From the NCBI RefSeq assembly GCF_020731145.1, contig NZ_JAJFZN010000006.1, positions 62,001 to 126,000 on the forward strand: a DNA stretch of 64,000 nt, written 5' to 3'. Every line of letters starts with the position of its first letter. The first letter of the stretch is position 1. The notes beneath the pieces were generated by a model. It saw nothing but the letters and a program-made list of their open reading frames with translations. It was not told the origin of the DNA and ran no database searches. The position numbers were made by a program, and so were the translations under genes. Of this stretch, positions 47,944 to 57,915 are shown in pieces. Origin of the DNA: Sneathiella sp. HT1-7 (GTDB lineage: Bacteria; Pseudomonadota; Alphaproteobacteria; Sneathiellales; Sneathiellaceae).

Positions 47944-48879
47944 ATGCGTCTTCCCCCTTTAAAGTCACTTCGCAGTTTTGAGGCTGCCGCGCGGCATTTA
48001 AGTTTTTCTAAAGCGGCGGAAGAATTATTTGTAACTCCTGCTGCCGTCAGCCATCAAGTTAAGGCATTGGAAGAATGGCTCGGTGTTTCTTTGTTCAAGC
48101 GATTGAACCGGGCGGTTATCCTGACAAATGAAGGGCAGAACTATGTGGTTAATATCCGCAATGGTCTGGAGATAATTGGATCGGCAACCGAAAAAATCAT
48201 GCAGGAGGACGTATCCGGCGCACTGCATGTCGACACTTTGCCATCCTTCGCGGCGCGTTGGCTGTTGCCACGTCTCAGTCGGTTTCGGGATGAACATCCA
48301 GATATTGACGTGCGACTTTCGGCGTCAGATCATCTTACCGATTTCAACCGGGAGGATGTCGATGTGGTTATCCGGTATGGGCATGGCAATTATCCGGGCT
48401 TGCGTGTCGACAAACTCCTGACAGAGGACGTGATGTTTCCTGTTTGCAGTCCGAGCCTTCTTGAAGGAAAACACCCTTTGCATACGCCGGCAGATCTTAA
48501 ATATCATACGTTGCTGCATGACGATATGCGGATTGACTGGCAGGCATGGCTGACCATGGCCGGGGTAATGGATGTGGATCCGAAAAAAGGACCAAGTTTT
48601 AACGATAGTTCCATGCTGCTCACTGCTGCGATGGAGGGGCAGGGAGTAGCACTGGGCCGAAGTACGCTCGCCGCGGATGACCTGATGGAAGGCAGGCTGA
48701 TACAACCTTTCGATACCCAGCCATTGCAGGCGCATCATGCTTATTATCTCGTGAGTCCCGAAGAAATGGCGGATCGCCCCAGAATTGTTGCTTTTCGAAA
48801 CTGGATTCTGGAGGAGGCTTCAGTCAGTTCCGGGCGGTTTAAATCCCGTACCGATCAGTCGATTGAACCTTCCAGATAA
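47944..48879 (+). CDS. GcvA-type LysR transcriptional regulator
   Basis: 311 aa. The N-terminal helix-turn-helix reads LPPLKSLRSFEAAARHLSFS then KAAEELFVTPAAVSHQVKALE, the GcvA-group sequence, followed by a type 2 periplasmic-binding sensor domain. GcvA controls glycine cleavage in E. coli, but this subgroup is large and gcv genes are absent here; the likely target is the divergent DUF1127 gene. Confidence 0.92.
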   Translation: MRLPPLKSLRSFEAAARHLSFSKAAEELFVTPAAVSHQVKALEEWLGVSLFKRLNRAVILTNEGQNYVVNIRNGLEIIGSATEKIMQEDVSGALHVDTLPSFAARWLLPRLSRFRDEHPDIDVRLSASDHLTDFNREDVDVVIRYGHGNYPGLRVDKLLTEDVMFPVCSPSLLEGKHPLHTPADLKYHTLLHDDMRIDWQAWLTMAGVMDVDPKKGPSFNDSSMLLTAAMEGQGVALGRSTLAADDLMEGRLIQPFDTQPLQAHHAYYLVSPEEMADRPRIVAFRNWILEEASVSSGRFKSRTDQSIEPSR

Positions 48880-49047
48880 GAAGCGATTAGGTTCGAGGTT
48901 TATAAACGATACGAAAGCTGACTGATTGCTGTCCCTGGTTTATTGATTAATTAGCCTTAGCTATTAAAAAGCGGGTGGTCTCGACGCGGAATAAGCGCTA
49001 TAGACCAATTGCTTGTGGGTGCGTACTGCGCCTTGAATTTACCCTAG

Positions 49048-50268
<1,221 letters not shown>

Positions 50269-50287
50269 TCAACAGAATTATTTCTGG

Positions 50288-50321
50288 AAAGGCGGTCGGT
50301 GATTCGGCCGCCTTTTTTTAT
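50288..50321 (+). terminator. Intrinsic terminator after the aminotransferase
   Basis: AAAGGCGG pairs with CCGCCTTT around a roughly 13-base interior and is followed by a T run. It lies 20 bases past the stop. Confidence 0.85.
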
Positions 50322-50459
50322 GGCTTCTGCAAAGGGAAGAAAAATAGATCGGTGGTCCCACAATTCTGCGCGCTCCCGGCGTCCCGACAAAATTTCTCTT
50401 GCACCATTGGAGATGGAGGAGGAACATTAGAATTATCTAACTAACTAGGGAGGCGCGTC

Positions 50460-52475
50460 ATGGTCGTAGACAAACCAACGGGGCCTCGCAGCATCGCGCT
50501 GGTAGGCCCCTATTCAAGCGGGAAAACTACTCTTCTGGAAGCCATCCTGCATATCTGCAACGAAACGGACAGGAAGGGCAGCGTTACGGCAGGGACATCA
50601 TGCGGTGACAGTTCCAAGGAAGCGCGGGAGCGGCAAATGAGCGTAGAAGTAAACGCCGCCCATGCCAAATATCTTGGCGACGAGTTCACTATTCTGGATT
50701 GCCCCGGTTCTATCGAATTTTTTCAGGAAACAGAGAATGCGCTTGCCGGGGTAGATGCCGCCGTGGTGGTGTGTGAGCCGGAAAGTGACCGCGTGCTGAC
50801 TCTGTCGCCATTGCTAAAAAGTTTGCAGGAAAAGGGACTGCCGACATTTGTCTTTGTGAATAAGATAGATAAGGCCTACGGCTCCGTCCATGATTTATTT
50901 AGCTCCCTTCAGGCGGTGTCCGATCGCGCTCTTGTCCTGCGTCAGGTTCCAATTTTCAAGGATAGCATAATCACCGGTTATGTCGACCTCGCCTCCGAAC
51001 GGGCTTATGTTTATAAGGAGGGCGACGCATCGCGCATTATAGATTTGCCGCCAGAAATGGCGGAAGAAGAGGGAACTTCGCGCTTTGAGATGCTCGAAAA
51101 ACTTGCGGATTTTGATGATCATTTAATGGAAGAATTGCTTGAGGATATCGAGCCTGAGCGGGAGGAAATATATTCGCTGTTGCAGAATGATCTTCGCGAC
51201 GGGTTGGTAACACCGGTATTTCTCGGCTCAGCGGAGAATGAAAATGGTGTGCGGCGTCTCCTGAAAGCCTTGCGCCATGAAGTGCCGGAAGCTTCTATTG
51301 CCGCGGCCCGCGCCGGATATGACGCCAGCTCAGAAGAGGCTGTTGCCCAAATACTCAAGACCTATATATCAGCACAAGGCGGCAAGCTCTCTCTTGCCCG
51401 TATCTGGACTGGACATGTCAAGGACGGCGACAGCTTTGATGTGGGCCGGATTGGTGGTCTCTTTCGGCTGCAAGGTGGAAAATCTGATAAACTGGATAGT
51501 GCTAAGGCGGGCGAGATTGTCGCTTTTGGGCGCCTTGAAGCAGCGCAAACCGGCGATGTATTGATGGCGGATAAAACAATTAACTCACCGACAGATGCTA
51601 TTCTGGAGCCCGTCTATAGTATCGCGCTGGTGCCGGAAAAACGCGACGATGAAGTTAAGCTTTCTGCGGCGCTCAGTAAAATCCTTGAGGAAGACCCATC
51701 TCTGAGGGTTGAGCATAAGCAGGAGACACAGGAATTGCTTCTTCTGGGACAAGGGGAAATCCATCTCAACGTCGCTATTGATCGGCTGCGTAATAAATAT
51801 AGCCTTAGCGTTAAGTCACGTCGCCCGAAGGTGGCCTATAAAGAGGCCATCCGGAAAACGGCAAAGCAGCATGCGCGCTACAAAAAGCAAAGCGGTGGCC
51901 ATGGACAGTTCGGCGATGTGCAAATCGAAATCAAGCCATTGCCGCGGGGATCAGGATTTAATTTCAATGAGAAAATTGTCGGGGGATCGGTCCCTCGGCA
52001 GTATATCCCGGCTGTCGAGCATGGTGTGAAAGAATATCTCACCGAAGGGCCGCTCGGGTTCCCGGTTGTTGATGTTGCCGTTACCCTGTTTGATGGGCAG
52101 TTCCATTCGGTCGACAGCTCAGAGAATTCGTTCCGCTCCGCTGCCAGGATTGCCATGAGTGAGGGGATGCCGAAGTGCGATCCGGTTCTGCTCGAACCTA
52201 TTTACAAGGTGGAACTCTCGATGCCGTCGGAATATACATCAAAGGTCAATAGCATCGTCAGTAGTCGGCGAGGGCAGATTCTTGGCTTTGATGCGCGCGA
52301 CGGATGGGAGGGCTGGGACGCTCTTATCGCCATGATCCCGGAATCTGAAGTGCATGACCTGATCGTCGACTTACGCTCTGCCACACTTGGGGTTGGAACC
52401 TATCGCAGTGAGTTTGATCACTTGCAGGAGCTGACCGGACAGAACGCGGATAAAGTACTCCAAAACCGGAACTAA
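50460..52475 (+). CDS. EF-G-like translational GTPase (paralogue)
   Basis: 671-aa member of the elongation factor G superfamily but not canonical FusA. The P-loop is VGPYSSGKTTLLEAIL in place of AHIDAGKTT, G3 is DCPGSIEF in place of DTPGHVDF, and NKID is kept. Domains II-V are present (EF-G domain IV-like HARYKKQSGGHGQFGDVQIE). Such paralogues are common in alphaproteobacteria; function is uncertain. The start codon has a strong Shine-Dalgarno, AGGGAGGCG at 50447-50455, complementary to one of the small RNAs. Confidence 0.88.
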   Translation: MVVDKPTGPRSIALVGPYSSGKTTLLEAILHICNETDRKGSVTAGTSCGDSSKEARERQMSVEVNAAHAKYLGDEFTILDCPGSIEFFQETENALAGVDAAVVVCEPESDRVLTLSPLLKSLQEKGLPTFVFVNKIDKAYGSVHDLFSSLQAVSDRALVLRQVPIFKDSIITGYVDLASERAYVYKEGDASRIIDLPPEMAEEEGTSRFEMLEKLADFDDHLMEELLEDIEPEREEIYSLLQNDLRDGLVTPVFLGSAENENGVRRLLKALRHEVPEASIAAARAGYDASSEEAVAQILKTYISAQGGKLSLARIWTGHVKDGDSFDVGRIGGLFRLQGGKSDKLDSAKAGEIVAFGRLEAAQTGDVLMADKTINSPTDAILEPVYSIALVPEKRDDEVKLSAALSKILEEDPSLRVEHKQETQELLLLGQGEIHLNVAIDRLRNKYSLSVKSRRPKVAYKEAIRKTAKQHARYKKQSGGHGQFGDVQIEIKPLPRGSGFNFNEKIVGGSVPRQYIPAVEHGVKEYLTEGPLGFPVVDVAVTLFDGQFHSVDSSENSFRSAARIAMSEGMPKCDPVLLEPIYKVELSMPSEYTSKVNSIVSSRRGQILGFDARDGWEGWDALIAMIPESEVHDLIVDLRSATLGVGTYRSEFDHLQELTGQNADKVLQNRN

Positions 52476-52574
52476 CACATAGTCTGGAAAGAGCTCACGG
52501 ACAGTTGACTTGTGGTTGAAGCCGCAACGCCCGATTATTACTGTAATCTGTAAATAACGGAAGGAATTGGGCGC

Positions 52575-53549
52575 GTGTTGATTAAAATCCCAAAAGGCTG
52601 GGAACTCCTAGAATCCAAAGCGACGCCAGAAGACGCTTACTTGAACCGGCGATCTATTCTTAAAGGCATGGCTGGTGCTGGATTGATCGCCTCCATAGGC
52701 TCAAACATTGCGATTGGGAAGGCTTTTGCCGCAGATGGCGCCGATCCGAGCGCGGATCTCTATCCGGTTCCACGGAATGACCAGTATAAAGTAACTCGGG
52801 AACTGACCCCGGAAAAAATTGTGACGACCTATAATAATTTCTATGAATTCGGCTCTCACAAGGAAATCTATGAGGCTGCCCAGGCGCTTAATATCCGCCC
52901 CTGGACTGTCAAGATAGATGGCATGGTCGAAAAAGAGATGGAAATTGATATTGATGAGCTGCTCGCGAAAATGCCCATTGAAGAACGGCTCTACCGGCAC
53001 CGCTGCGTGGAGGCTTGGTCTATGGTCGTTCCCTGGAGCGGCTTTCCGATGAAAGAGCTTGTCAAATTGGCGGCGCCGTCGTCCGGGGCAAAATATGTCG
53101 TTATGCAAACCTTTGAGGATAAATCAGTTGCCCCGGGGCAACGCCAGTTCTGGTATCCGTGGCCCTATACGGATGGTCTGACAATTGAAGAGGCAATGAA
53201 TGATCTCACCTTCATGGTGACAGGCCTCTACGGGAAACCTTTGCCGAAGCAAAATGGCTCTCCCTTACGGCTCGCAGCACCGTGGAAATATGGCTTTAAG
53301 CAGGTCAAATCTATCAACCGCATCTCCTTTACCGATGAACGACCTGTAACTTTTTGGGAAAAACTAATTAAGAATGAGTATGGTTTCTGGGCGAATATTA
53401 ATCCCGAGGTGTCTCATCCGCGCTGGTCTCAGGCGCAAGAGCGGGACATCGGCACGGGTGAGAAAATTCCGACCCTCCTGTATAACGGCTATGGCGAATA
53501 TGTTGCCGATATCTACAAGGACATGAAGGGCGAGCGCCTCTTTATGTGA
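52575..53549 (+). CDS. msrP: MsrP, periplasmic protein-methionine-sulfoxide reductase (catalytic)
   Basis: Molybdoenzyme of the sulfite-oxidase family that repairs oxidised methionines in periplasmic proteins. Twin-arginine signal NRRSILKGMAGAGLIAS (Arg25-26), with Moco-coordinating Cys144 in RHRCVEAWSMVVPWSGFPM. GTG start. At 324 aa it matches YedY. Its membrane partner MsrQ is not adjacent. It depends on the Mo-cofactor genes encoded 15 kb upstream. Confidence 0.94.
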   Translation: MLIKIPKGWELLESKATPEDAYLNRRSILKGMAGAGLIASIGSNIAIGKAFAADGADPSADLYPVPRNDQYKVTRELTPEKIVTTYNNFYEFGSHKEIYEAAQALNIRPWTVKIDGMVEKEMEIDIDELLAKMPIEERLYRHRCVEAWSMVVPWSGFPMKELVKLAAPSSGAKYVVMQTFEDKSVAPGQRQFWYPWPYTDGLTIEEAMNDLTFMVTGLYGKPLPKQNGSPLRLAAPWKYGFKQVKSINRISFTDERPVTFWEKLIKNEYGFWANINPEVSHPRWSQAQERDIGTGEKIPTLLYNGYGEYVADIYKDMKGERLFM

Positions 53550-53679
53550 TTCTTCATGCCTTTGTTGATTTCAGGGAAAATTCCACTCTCGGCGGTTTGC
53601 GAAAGCCGCTGATTCTGCTATCAATGTGGAATAGTTAAACTGGAATAATTCGAATAAACGCCGAGGAGGGCAATGCTAC

Positions 53680-53973
53680 ATGGCCAGCGAAGGATACCAC
53701 GAGTCAGTCGAGGAACTTTCTGATGAAACACGGGATATGCACAGGGCTATCGTCTCCTTGATGGAGGAACTTGAAGCTGTTGATTGGTATAATCAGCGTG
53801 TTGATGCGTGCAAGGATGAGGAGTTGAAGAAGATTCTCGCCCATAACCGTGATGAAGAAAAGGAACATGCTGCGATGGTGCTGGAATGGATTCGCCGAAG
53901 AGATCCAATTATGGACAAGGAGTTGAAAGACTCTCTCTTTAAAGAAGGCCCCATCGGACATCATCACGATTAA
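53680..53973 (+). CDS. Encapsulin-type ferritin (EncFtn) without shell gene
   Basis: 97-aa two-helix ferritin-like protein. HRAIVSLMEELEAVDWYNQR then AHNRDEEKEHAAMVLEWIRR closely match EncFtn of Rhodospirillum rubrum. The ferroxidase residues Glu30, Glu60 and His63 and the nearby Glu29, Glu32, Trp36 and Tyr37 are conserved. The protein stops at GPIGHHHD and lacks the roughly 40-residue tail that targets EncFtn to its encapsulin shell. No shell gene lies downstream. A GAGGAGGG ribosome-binding site sits ten bases ahead of the ATG. Confidence 0.9.
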   Translation: MASEGYHESVEELSDETRDMHRAIVSLMEELEAVDWYNQRVDACKDEELKKILAHNRDEEKEHAAMVLEWIRRRDPIMDKELKDSLFKEGPIGHHHD

Positions 53974-53982
53974 GCCTCGACG

Positions 53983-54012
53983 AAAAAAATGCCGGCCATA
54001 TGAATGGCCGGC
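53983..54012 (-). terminator. Terminator of small RNA copy 1
   Basis: Perfect 7-base GC stem with an 8-base loop, followed in the minus direction by A and seven T. It reads as an intrinsic terminator only on the minus strand, since the plus side has no T run. Confidence 0.8.
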
Positions 54013-54130
54013 AAGTCTGACAGGAGGCGCATCTTGATAAAAGATGCAAAGGAACAAGTCGGACAGGGAGGAAACCTCTCGCCCCTTCCTGGAAAATCCA
54101 GCGCCTAAATGATATATATTTCAATATCAC
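53983..54130 (-). ncRNA. Predicted small RNA, copy 1 (CCTCC-loop family)
   Basis: Minus-strand unit that ends in GCCGGCC-loop-GGCCGGC (53991-54012) plus seven T. Before the terminator lies GCCTCCTGTCAGACTT (the family core), then a GCATCTT/AAGATGC hairpin (54029-54047), and a degenerate second core CCTCCCTGTCCGACTT (54056-54071). TATAAT at 54137-54142 with TTCACA 18 bases upstream is a credible promoter, giving about 148 nt. Coding is unlikely. It is convergent with the EncFtn gene. Confidence 0.65.
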
Positions 54131-54208
54131 TTATTCATTATATTGGATTTTGCCCGCCAATGTGAATAAGGAAAACTAGATATAGGGTAAGTTTTTCAAA
54201 TCTGTTGC

Positions 54209-54240
54209 AAAAAAAGACCGGCCTCAATGAAGAGGCCGGC
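54209..54240 (-). terminator. Terminator of small RNA copy 2
   Basis: CCGGCCTC (54218-54225) pairs with GAGGCCGG (54232-54239) around a 6-base loop; a seven-T run follows on the minus strand. Confidence 0.85.
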
Positions 54241-54355
54241 TTAGTCTAACAGGGAGGTATTGCCTTTCGGCAATACAGATTACATGTGATTGGGAGGAAT
54301 ACATGCAATCGATATCAGCAGGGAGCTGATATTAGTAAATGCTGCAATGCAACAT
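54209..54355 (-). ncRNA. Predicted small RNA, copy 2 (CCTCC-loop family)
   Basis: Richest copy. In RNA order: a stem AATGTTGC/GCAGCATT, a stem ATATCAGC/GCTGATAT with loop TCCCT (54312-54332), an 8-bp stem with loop ATTCCTCCCAATC (54280-54308), a TATTGCC/GGCAATA stem closed by a GAAA tetraloop (54258-54275), the core CCTCCCTGTTAGACT (54243-54257) and the terminator. TATAAT is at 54362-54367; no clear -35. The C-rich loops are single-stranded, as expected of an anti-Shine-Dalgarno RNA. Confidence 0.7.
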
Positions 54356-54495
54356 TCATGCATTATAAGTAGCCATTATTGACCCCGGTTTCCACCGATA
54401 ATATTGCAGTGCACCTATGCAAAAAACGCATACCTTAAAAACCACCACCAAATCAGATCAATTTATATACAGCGCTTTTAGGCGCAGTTTCATTG

Positions 54496-54526
54496 AAAAA
54501 AAATGCCGGCCAAATAAATGGCCGGC
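54496..54526 (-). terminator. Terminator of small RNA copy 3
   Basis: GCCGGCC (54505-54511) pairs with GGCCGGC (54520-54526), loop of 8, followed on the minus strand by A and eight T. Confidence 0.85.
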
Positions 54527-54653
54527 AAGTCTAACAGGGAGGTATATGTCAAGAAGACATAGTATTGCAAAAAACTGGGAGGAGATTTTTGCAAAATCAC
54601 TCAGGTTCATCACCTTCATGAAGACAAATATTGCGTCGCAACATCGTCTGCGG
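54496..54653 (-). ncRNA. Predicted small RNA, copy 3 (CCTCC-loop family)
   Basis: RNA order: a 9-bp stem TTGCAAAAA/TTTTTGCAA with loop TCTCCTCCCAGT (54565-54594), a TATGTC/GACATA hairpin (54545-54561), the core CCTCCCTGTTAGACTT (54527-54542) and the GCCGGCC terminator. A TTGATC/TTTAAT pair spaced 18 bases (54685-54690 and 54661-54666) is a possible promoter just outside the LysR gene end. About 158 nt. Confidence 0.7.
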
Positions 54654-54739
54654 TCTTTCTATTAAATTTGGGAGAGTTAGAAAAGATCAATCTCGTCAAC
54701 GCTACTATGCGTGACCCGCATAGCTTTGCCGGAGGTTCG

Positions 54740-55630
54740 CTAAAATGCGTACTCTTTGATCTTCTGAATGAGAAAATCGCGAAAAATGGTCACTCTCTTG
54801 GATTTTCTCAATTCTTCCGGATAAACATAATAGGTATCGAAGGTCGGACCACCTAGTTCAGGCAGAATACGGATGATATTGGTATGTCCATCAACGATGT
54901 AGTCGGGCAGGCTGGCGATGCCCAGGCCGCTTTGTACGGCAAGAAGCAACCCATAGACATTATTGACCTTGAAAACCGGTTCTTTCGTGCGACCGGCCTT
55001 GATCAGGTCCTTCAGCAGCCAATTCAAGTTCGCGATATTGGTAGGCGCTTCATCGCCATAGGTAATAAGATTGCTTTCAAGGATGTCTTCCAAACGGGTC
55101 GGGGTGCCATGCTTCTTCAGATAACTCGGAGAAGCATATACATGATGATTAACCGTCATCAATTTACGCTGGATAAGGTCAGGCTGCACGGGCGCGCGCA
55201 ACCGGATGGCAATATCGGCTTCCCGCATGCCTAGGTCGAGCTCGCGATCGGCTAGGATAAGGTTGACGGTAATTTCCGGGTAAAGCTCGATGAACTCCCG
55301 TATGCGGGGCGTCAGCCAATTGGCGCCAAGCCCGACCGTTGCCGTTACTCTTAGCTCCCCTGACGGTTTTTCATGCGCGTCCATCAACTGCGCTTCCGTC
55401 ATGGCGAGTTTCGCGAACACTTCATGGGCCGTCTGGAATAGCAATTCCCCCTGTTCTGTGAGGAGGAGGCCGCGGGCGTGCCTGTGGAACAGGGCGACCT
55501 GCAGGCTTTCTTCAAGGGCGCTGACCTGACGGCTGACGGCGGATTGGCTAAGATGCAGGGTCTCGCCAGCGCGCGTAAAGCTGCCAGCTTCAGCTACTGC
55601 ATGGAATATGCGTAATTTGTCCCAATCCAT
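54740..55630 (-). CDS. LysR-family regulator next to trxB
   Basis: 296 aa. Helix-turn-helix in WDKLRIFHAVAEAGSFTRAG then ETLHLSQSAVSRQVSALEESL, then a periplasmic-binding-type sensor domain. It lies 54 bases downstream of trxB on the same strand, probably co-transcribed. This LysR-trxB-Lrp neighbourhood recurs in alphaproteobacteria. Effector unknown. Confidence 0.92.
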   Translation of the reverse strand: MDWDKLRIFHAVAEAGSFTRAGETLHLSQSAVSRQVSALEESLQVALFHRHARGLLLTEQGELLFQTAHEVFAKLAMTEAQLMDAHEKPSGELRVTATVGLGANWLTPRIREFIELYPEITVNLILADRELDLGMREADIAIRLRAPVQPDLIQRKLMTVNHHVYASPSYLKKHGTPTRLEDILESNLITYGDEAPTNIANLNWLLKDLIKAGRTKEPVFKVNNVYGLLLAVQSGLGIASLPDYIVDGHTNIIRILPELGGPTFDTYYVYPEELRKSKRVTIFRDFLIQKIKEYAF

Positions 55631-55684
55631 ATCGCTGCTCGCGGTGACATCCCGGATTATCCGTCAGATTGCCTTGCGATCTCC

Positions 55685-56653
55685 CTATTCGGCGGCTTCT
55701 GCCGAGGTGCTTTCATTTTCCGCAATAAATTTCTCGGCTTCCAGTGCCGCCATGCAACCGGTTCCTGCGGCGGTAACGGCCTGACGGTATATCTTGTCCT
55801 GGACATCGCCACAGGCGAAGATACCGGGAATATTTGTCGCGGTGGAATCGGGGGCTGTGATCAAATAGCCTTCGTCATCCATATCGAGCTTGCCTTTAAA
55901 CATTTCCGTATTGGGCGAATGGCCGATAGCAATAAAGACGCCATGGACGGAAACATCTTGCGTTTCGCCAGTCTTGGTATTGCGAAGCCGCGCGCCGGTG
56001 ACGCCAAACGGATCCTCCGCTCCCAGAATTTCATCCAAGGTGTGATCCCAGATAATCTCGATCTTTGGATTTTTCTTTAACCGTTCGACGAGAATTTTCT
56101 CCGCGCGCAGCTCATCCCGGCGATGAACCAGCGTTACCTTGTCGGCATGGTTGGTGAGGTAGATCGCCTCTTCCACCGCTGTATTGCCGCCGCCGATGAC
56201 CATGACGTCCTTGCCACGATAGAAAAAGCCGTCGCAGGTCGCGCAGGCGGAAACGCCAAAACCCATGTATTTTTGCTCTGTCGGCAATCCGAGCCATTTC
56301 GCAGCGGCACCTGTTGCGACGACAACTGATTGGGCGATAAATTTAGTGCCCGAATCCGCCGTTGCGACAAACGGTCGTTGGTTGACATCCAGATCGACAA
56401 TATAGTCGTTGAAAATGCGCGTACCGACGATGCGGGCCTGCGCTTCCATCTGCTCCATCAACCAAGGGCCTTGTATAGGGTCCGCGAAGCCTGGATAGTT
56501 CTCCACATCTGTTGTGATTGTGAGCTGGCCGCCGGGTTGGATACCATGAACTAGAATCGGGTCAAGGGAGGCGCGGGCTGCGTAAATCGCAGCTGTATCA
56601 CCGGCTGGGCCGGAGCCAATAATAAGAACATCCGTATGATGAATTTCCGCCAT
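55685..56653 (-). CDS. trxB: Thioredoxin-disulfide reductase
   Basis: NADPH-dependent flavoenzyme that reduces thioredoxin. FAD loop IIGSGPAGDTAAIYAARA, redox-active C137-A-T-C140 in ACATCDGFFYRG, NADPH loop VIGGGNTAVEEAIYL and the FAD-binding GIFACGDVQDKIYRQAVTAAGTGCMAAL end. At 322 aa full length. Confidence 0.97.
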   Translation of the reverse strand: MAEIHHTDVLIIGSGPAGDTAAIYAARASLDPILVHGIQPGGQLTITTDVENYPGFADPIQGPWLMEQMEAQARIVGTRIFNDYIVDLDVNQRPFVATADSGTKFIAQSVVVATGAAAKWLGLPTEQKYMGFGVSACATCDGFFYRGKDVMVIGGGNTAVEEAIYLTNHADKVTLVHRRDELRAEKILVERLKKNPKIEIIWDHTLDEILGAEDPFGVTGARLRNTKTGETQDVSVHGVFIAIGHSPNTEMFKGKLDMDDEGYLITAPDSTATNIPGIFACGDVQDKIYRQAVTAAGTGCMAALEAEKFIAENESTSAEAAE

Positions 56654-56775
56654 GTCGAACTCCGGGGCAAAATCGCTCTGATATCTAGGGTACAGGATTA
56701 TTTATATCTTGCGGGGAGGCCATGCAAGAGTAAGCCGCAACTTTGCTCGCCATGCCAAGGATATTAGCCGGGTGA

Positions 56776-57759
56776 TTATTTTGAAAAGTGTTTCTTCAGG
56801 ATTTTCTCGACTTCATGCGCGATCTTCTGGGTTTCAAGGAGGGGCGGGTACTCCCAACGCTCCAGCTTACCCAAAAAGGGGCGCGTATATCCTTTTTCAC
56901 GCATGCTTTGGTGAAAATGGTTGAACTTGGCGTTGCCACCCGGCAGCTCGAAAATATGCACCGGTTTTCCCATTGAGCATGCTTCGCAGACCATATTGAC
57001 AGAATCGCCTGTGACAATGAGAGCGTCTGCAAGCGCGAGATAGCCGAAATATGGATTCTCGCCCTCACCAGTCCATAACTGATGCGGCACTCCTTTGAGA
57101 GCCGACTTCAGGATCGCTTCATTTTCAGAGCCCGTTCGCCGGGACGTCGTCACGAGATAGTTGCAACCCGTATCTTCATGTAACGCTTCCAGCTTCTGCG
57201 CGAGATCACGCATCACCTCTTCGGTCATATCATAGCAACCATTGCTTCCGCCTACGAGGACGGCAACAAGCGGAGAATTGAGATGTGCCACCTGAGGTGC
57301 AAATTTCTCTCCGGCTTCCCGCAGTTTTTCTGGGGTTATTCGGCCAAGCGCCCCGAGACAGACCAGCACATTCTCGCCGCGTAGCTTGTCATGCTCCGGC
57401 ACAATGACCAGATCGAAACTCCCCGCATCGCAATTGGGTGTTTGAATATGGATTGTGAATGTTTTATCGCCGTTTGCCTTTTTTATTGCCAGATTGAGCG
57501 GGATTGACTGGCGACCGCAGCTAATCAGGACATCGGGCCATGGGGGCTCCAGCAGATCCCCTCGTTTATCGAGGGATTTGAGCGGGTTGATCCATAGATG
57601 CGGCGGCAGCCAGCGCCATGGTTTTGTTGTCCGGATTTTTTTTACTTTAAAATCAAGCCTTAAGGCCTCAGCAAGACCAATGCATTGGATTTCCATTCCT
57701 GCGCTGCCGTCGGTGACCACCCAGCAGGATGCCTGACTAATTTTGCTGTTTGCACTCAT
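56776..57759 (-). CDS. Mitochondrial-fission ELM1 family protein (DUF1022)
   Basis: 327 aa from ATG at 57759 (SANSKISQASCWVVTDGSAGMEIQCIGLAEAL). Shows VLISCGRQSIPLNLAIKK, VLVGGSNGCYDMTEEVM, TTSRRTGSENEAILKSAL, and DALIVTGDSVNMVCEACSMGKPVHIFELPGG, the features of the GT-B-like ELM1 family. In plants ELM1 recruits dynamin to mitochondria; the bacterial role is unknown. A 387-base longer open frame upstream is not similar. Confidence 0.9.
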   Translation of the reverse strand: MSANSKISQASCWVVTDGSAGMEIQCIGLAEALRLDFKVKKIRTTKPWRWLPPHLWINPLKSLDKRGDLLEPPWPDVLISCGRQSIPLNLAIKKANGDKTFTIHIQTPNCDAGSFDLVIVPEHDKLRGENVLVCLGALGRITPEKLREAGEKFAPQVAHLNSPLVAVLVGGSNGCYDMTEEVMRDLAQKLEALHEDTGCNYLVTTSRRTGSENEAILKSALKGVPHQLWTGEGENPYFGYLALADALIVTGDSVNMVCEACSMGKPVHIFELPGGNAKFNHFHQSMREKGYTRPFLGKLERWEYPPLLETQKIAHEVEKILKKHFSK

Positions 57760-57915
57760 TTTTCTGGCATAAGCCCTGTATCTTACGCGGGTCAAGTGTT
57801 TTGGCTCCGTTTTAAGTAATTTTCTTACCCTTTTGGCATAGTCCCTGCTTCTATAGCTTGGCGTCGCGCAATCTTTGTAATAATATTGCGCGTAACAGAT
57901 AGTCGGAGGACATAA

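Noticed and set aside
53991-54012. GCCGGCC hairpins as plus-strand terminators for EncFtn
   Set aside because: On the plus strand the hairpin is preceded by A and not followed by T; only the minus orientation is a terminator.
54417-54665. 82-codon plus-strand ORF across small RNA copy 3
   Set aside because: Runs through hairpins and a terminator, with no Shine-Dalgarno and low-complexity product. The RNA explanation fits better.
54668-54856. 62-codon plus-strand ORF running into the LysR 3' end
   Set aside because: Overlaps conserved antisense coding sequence and has no motif.
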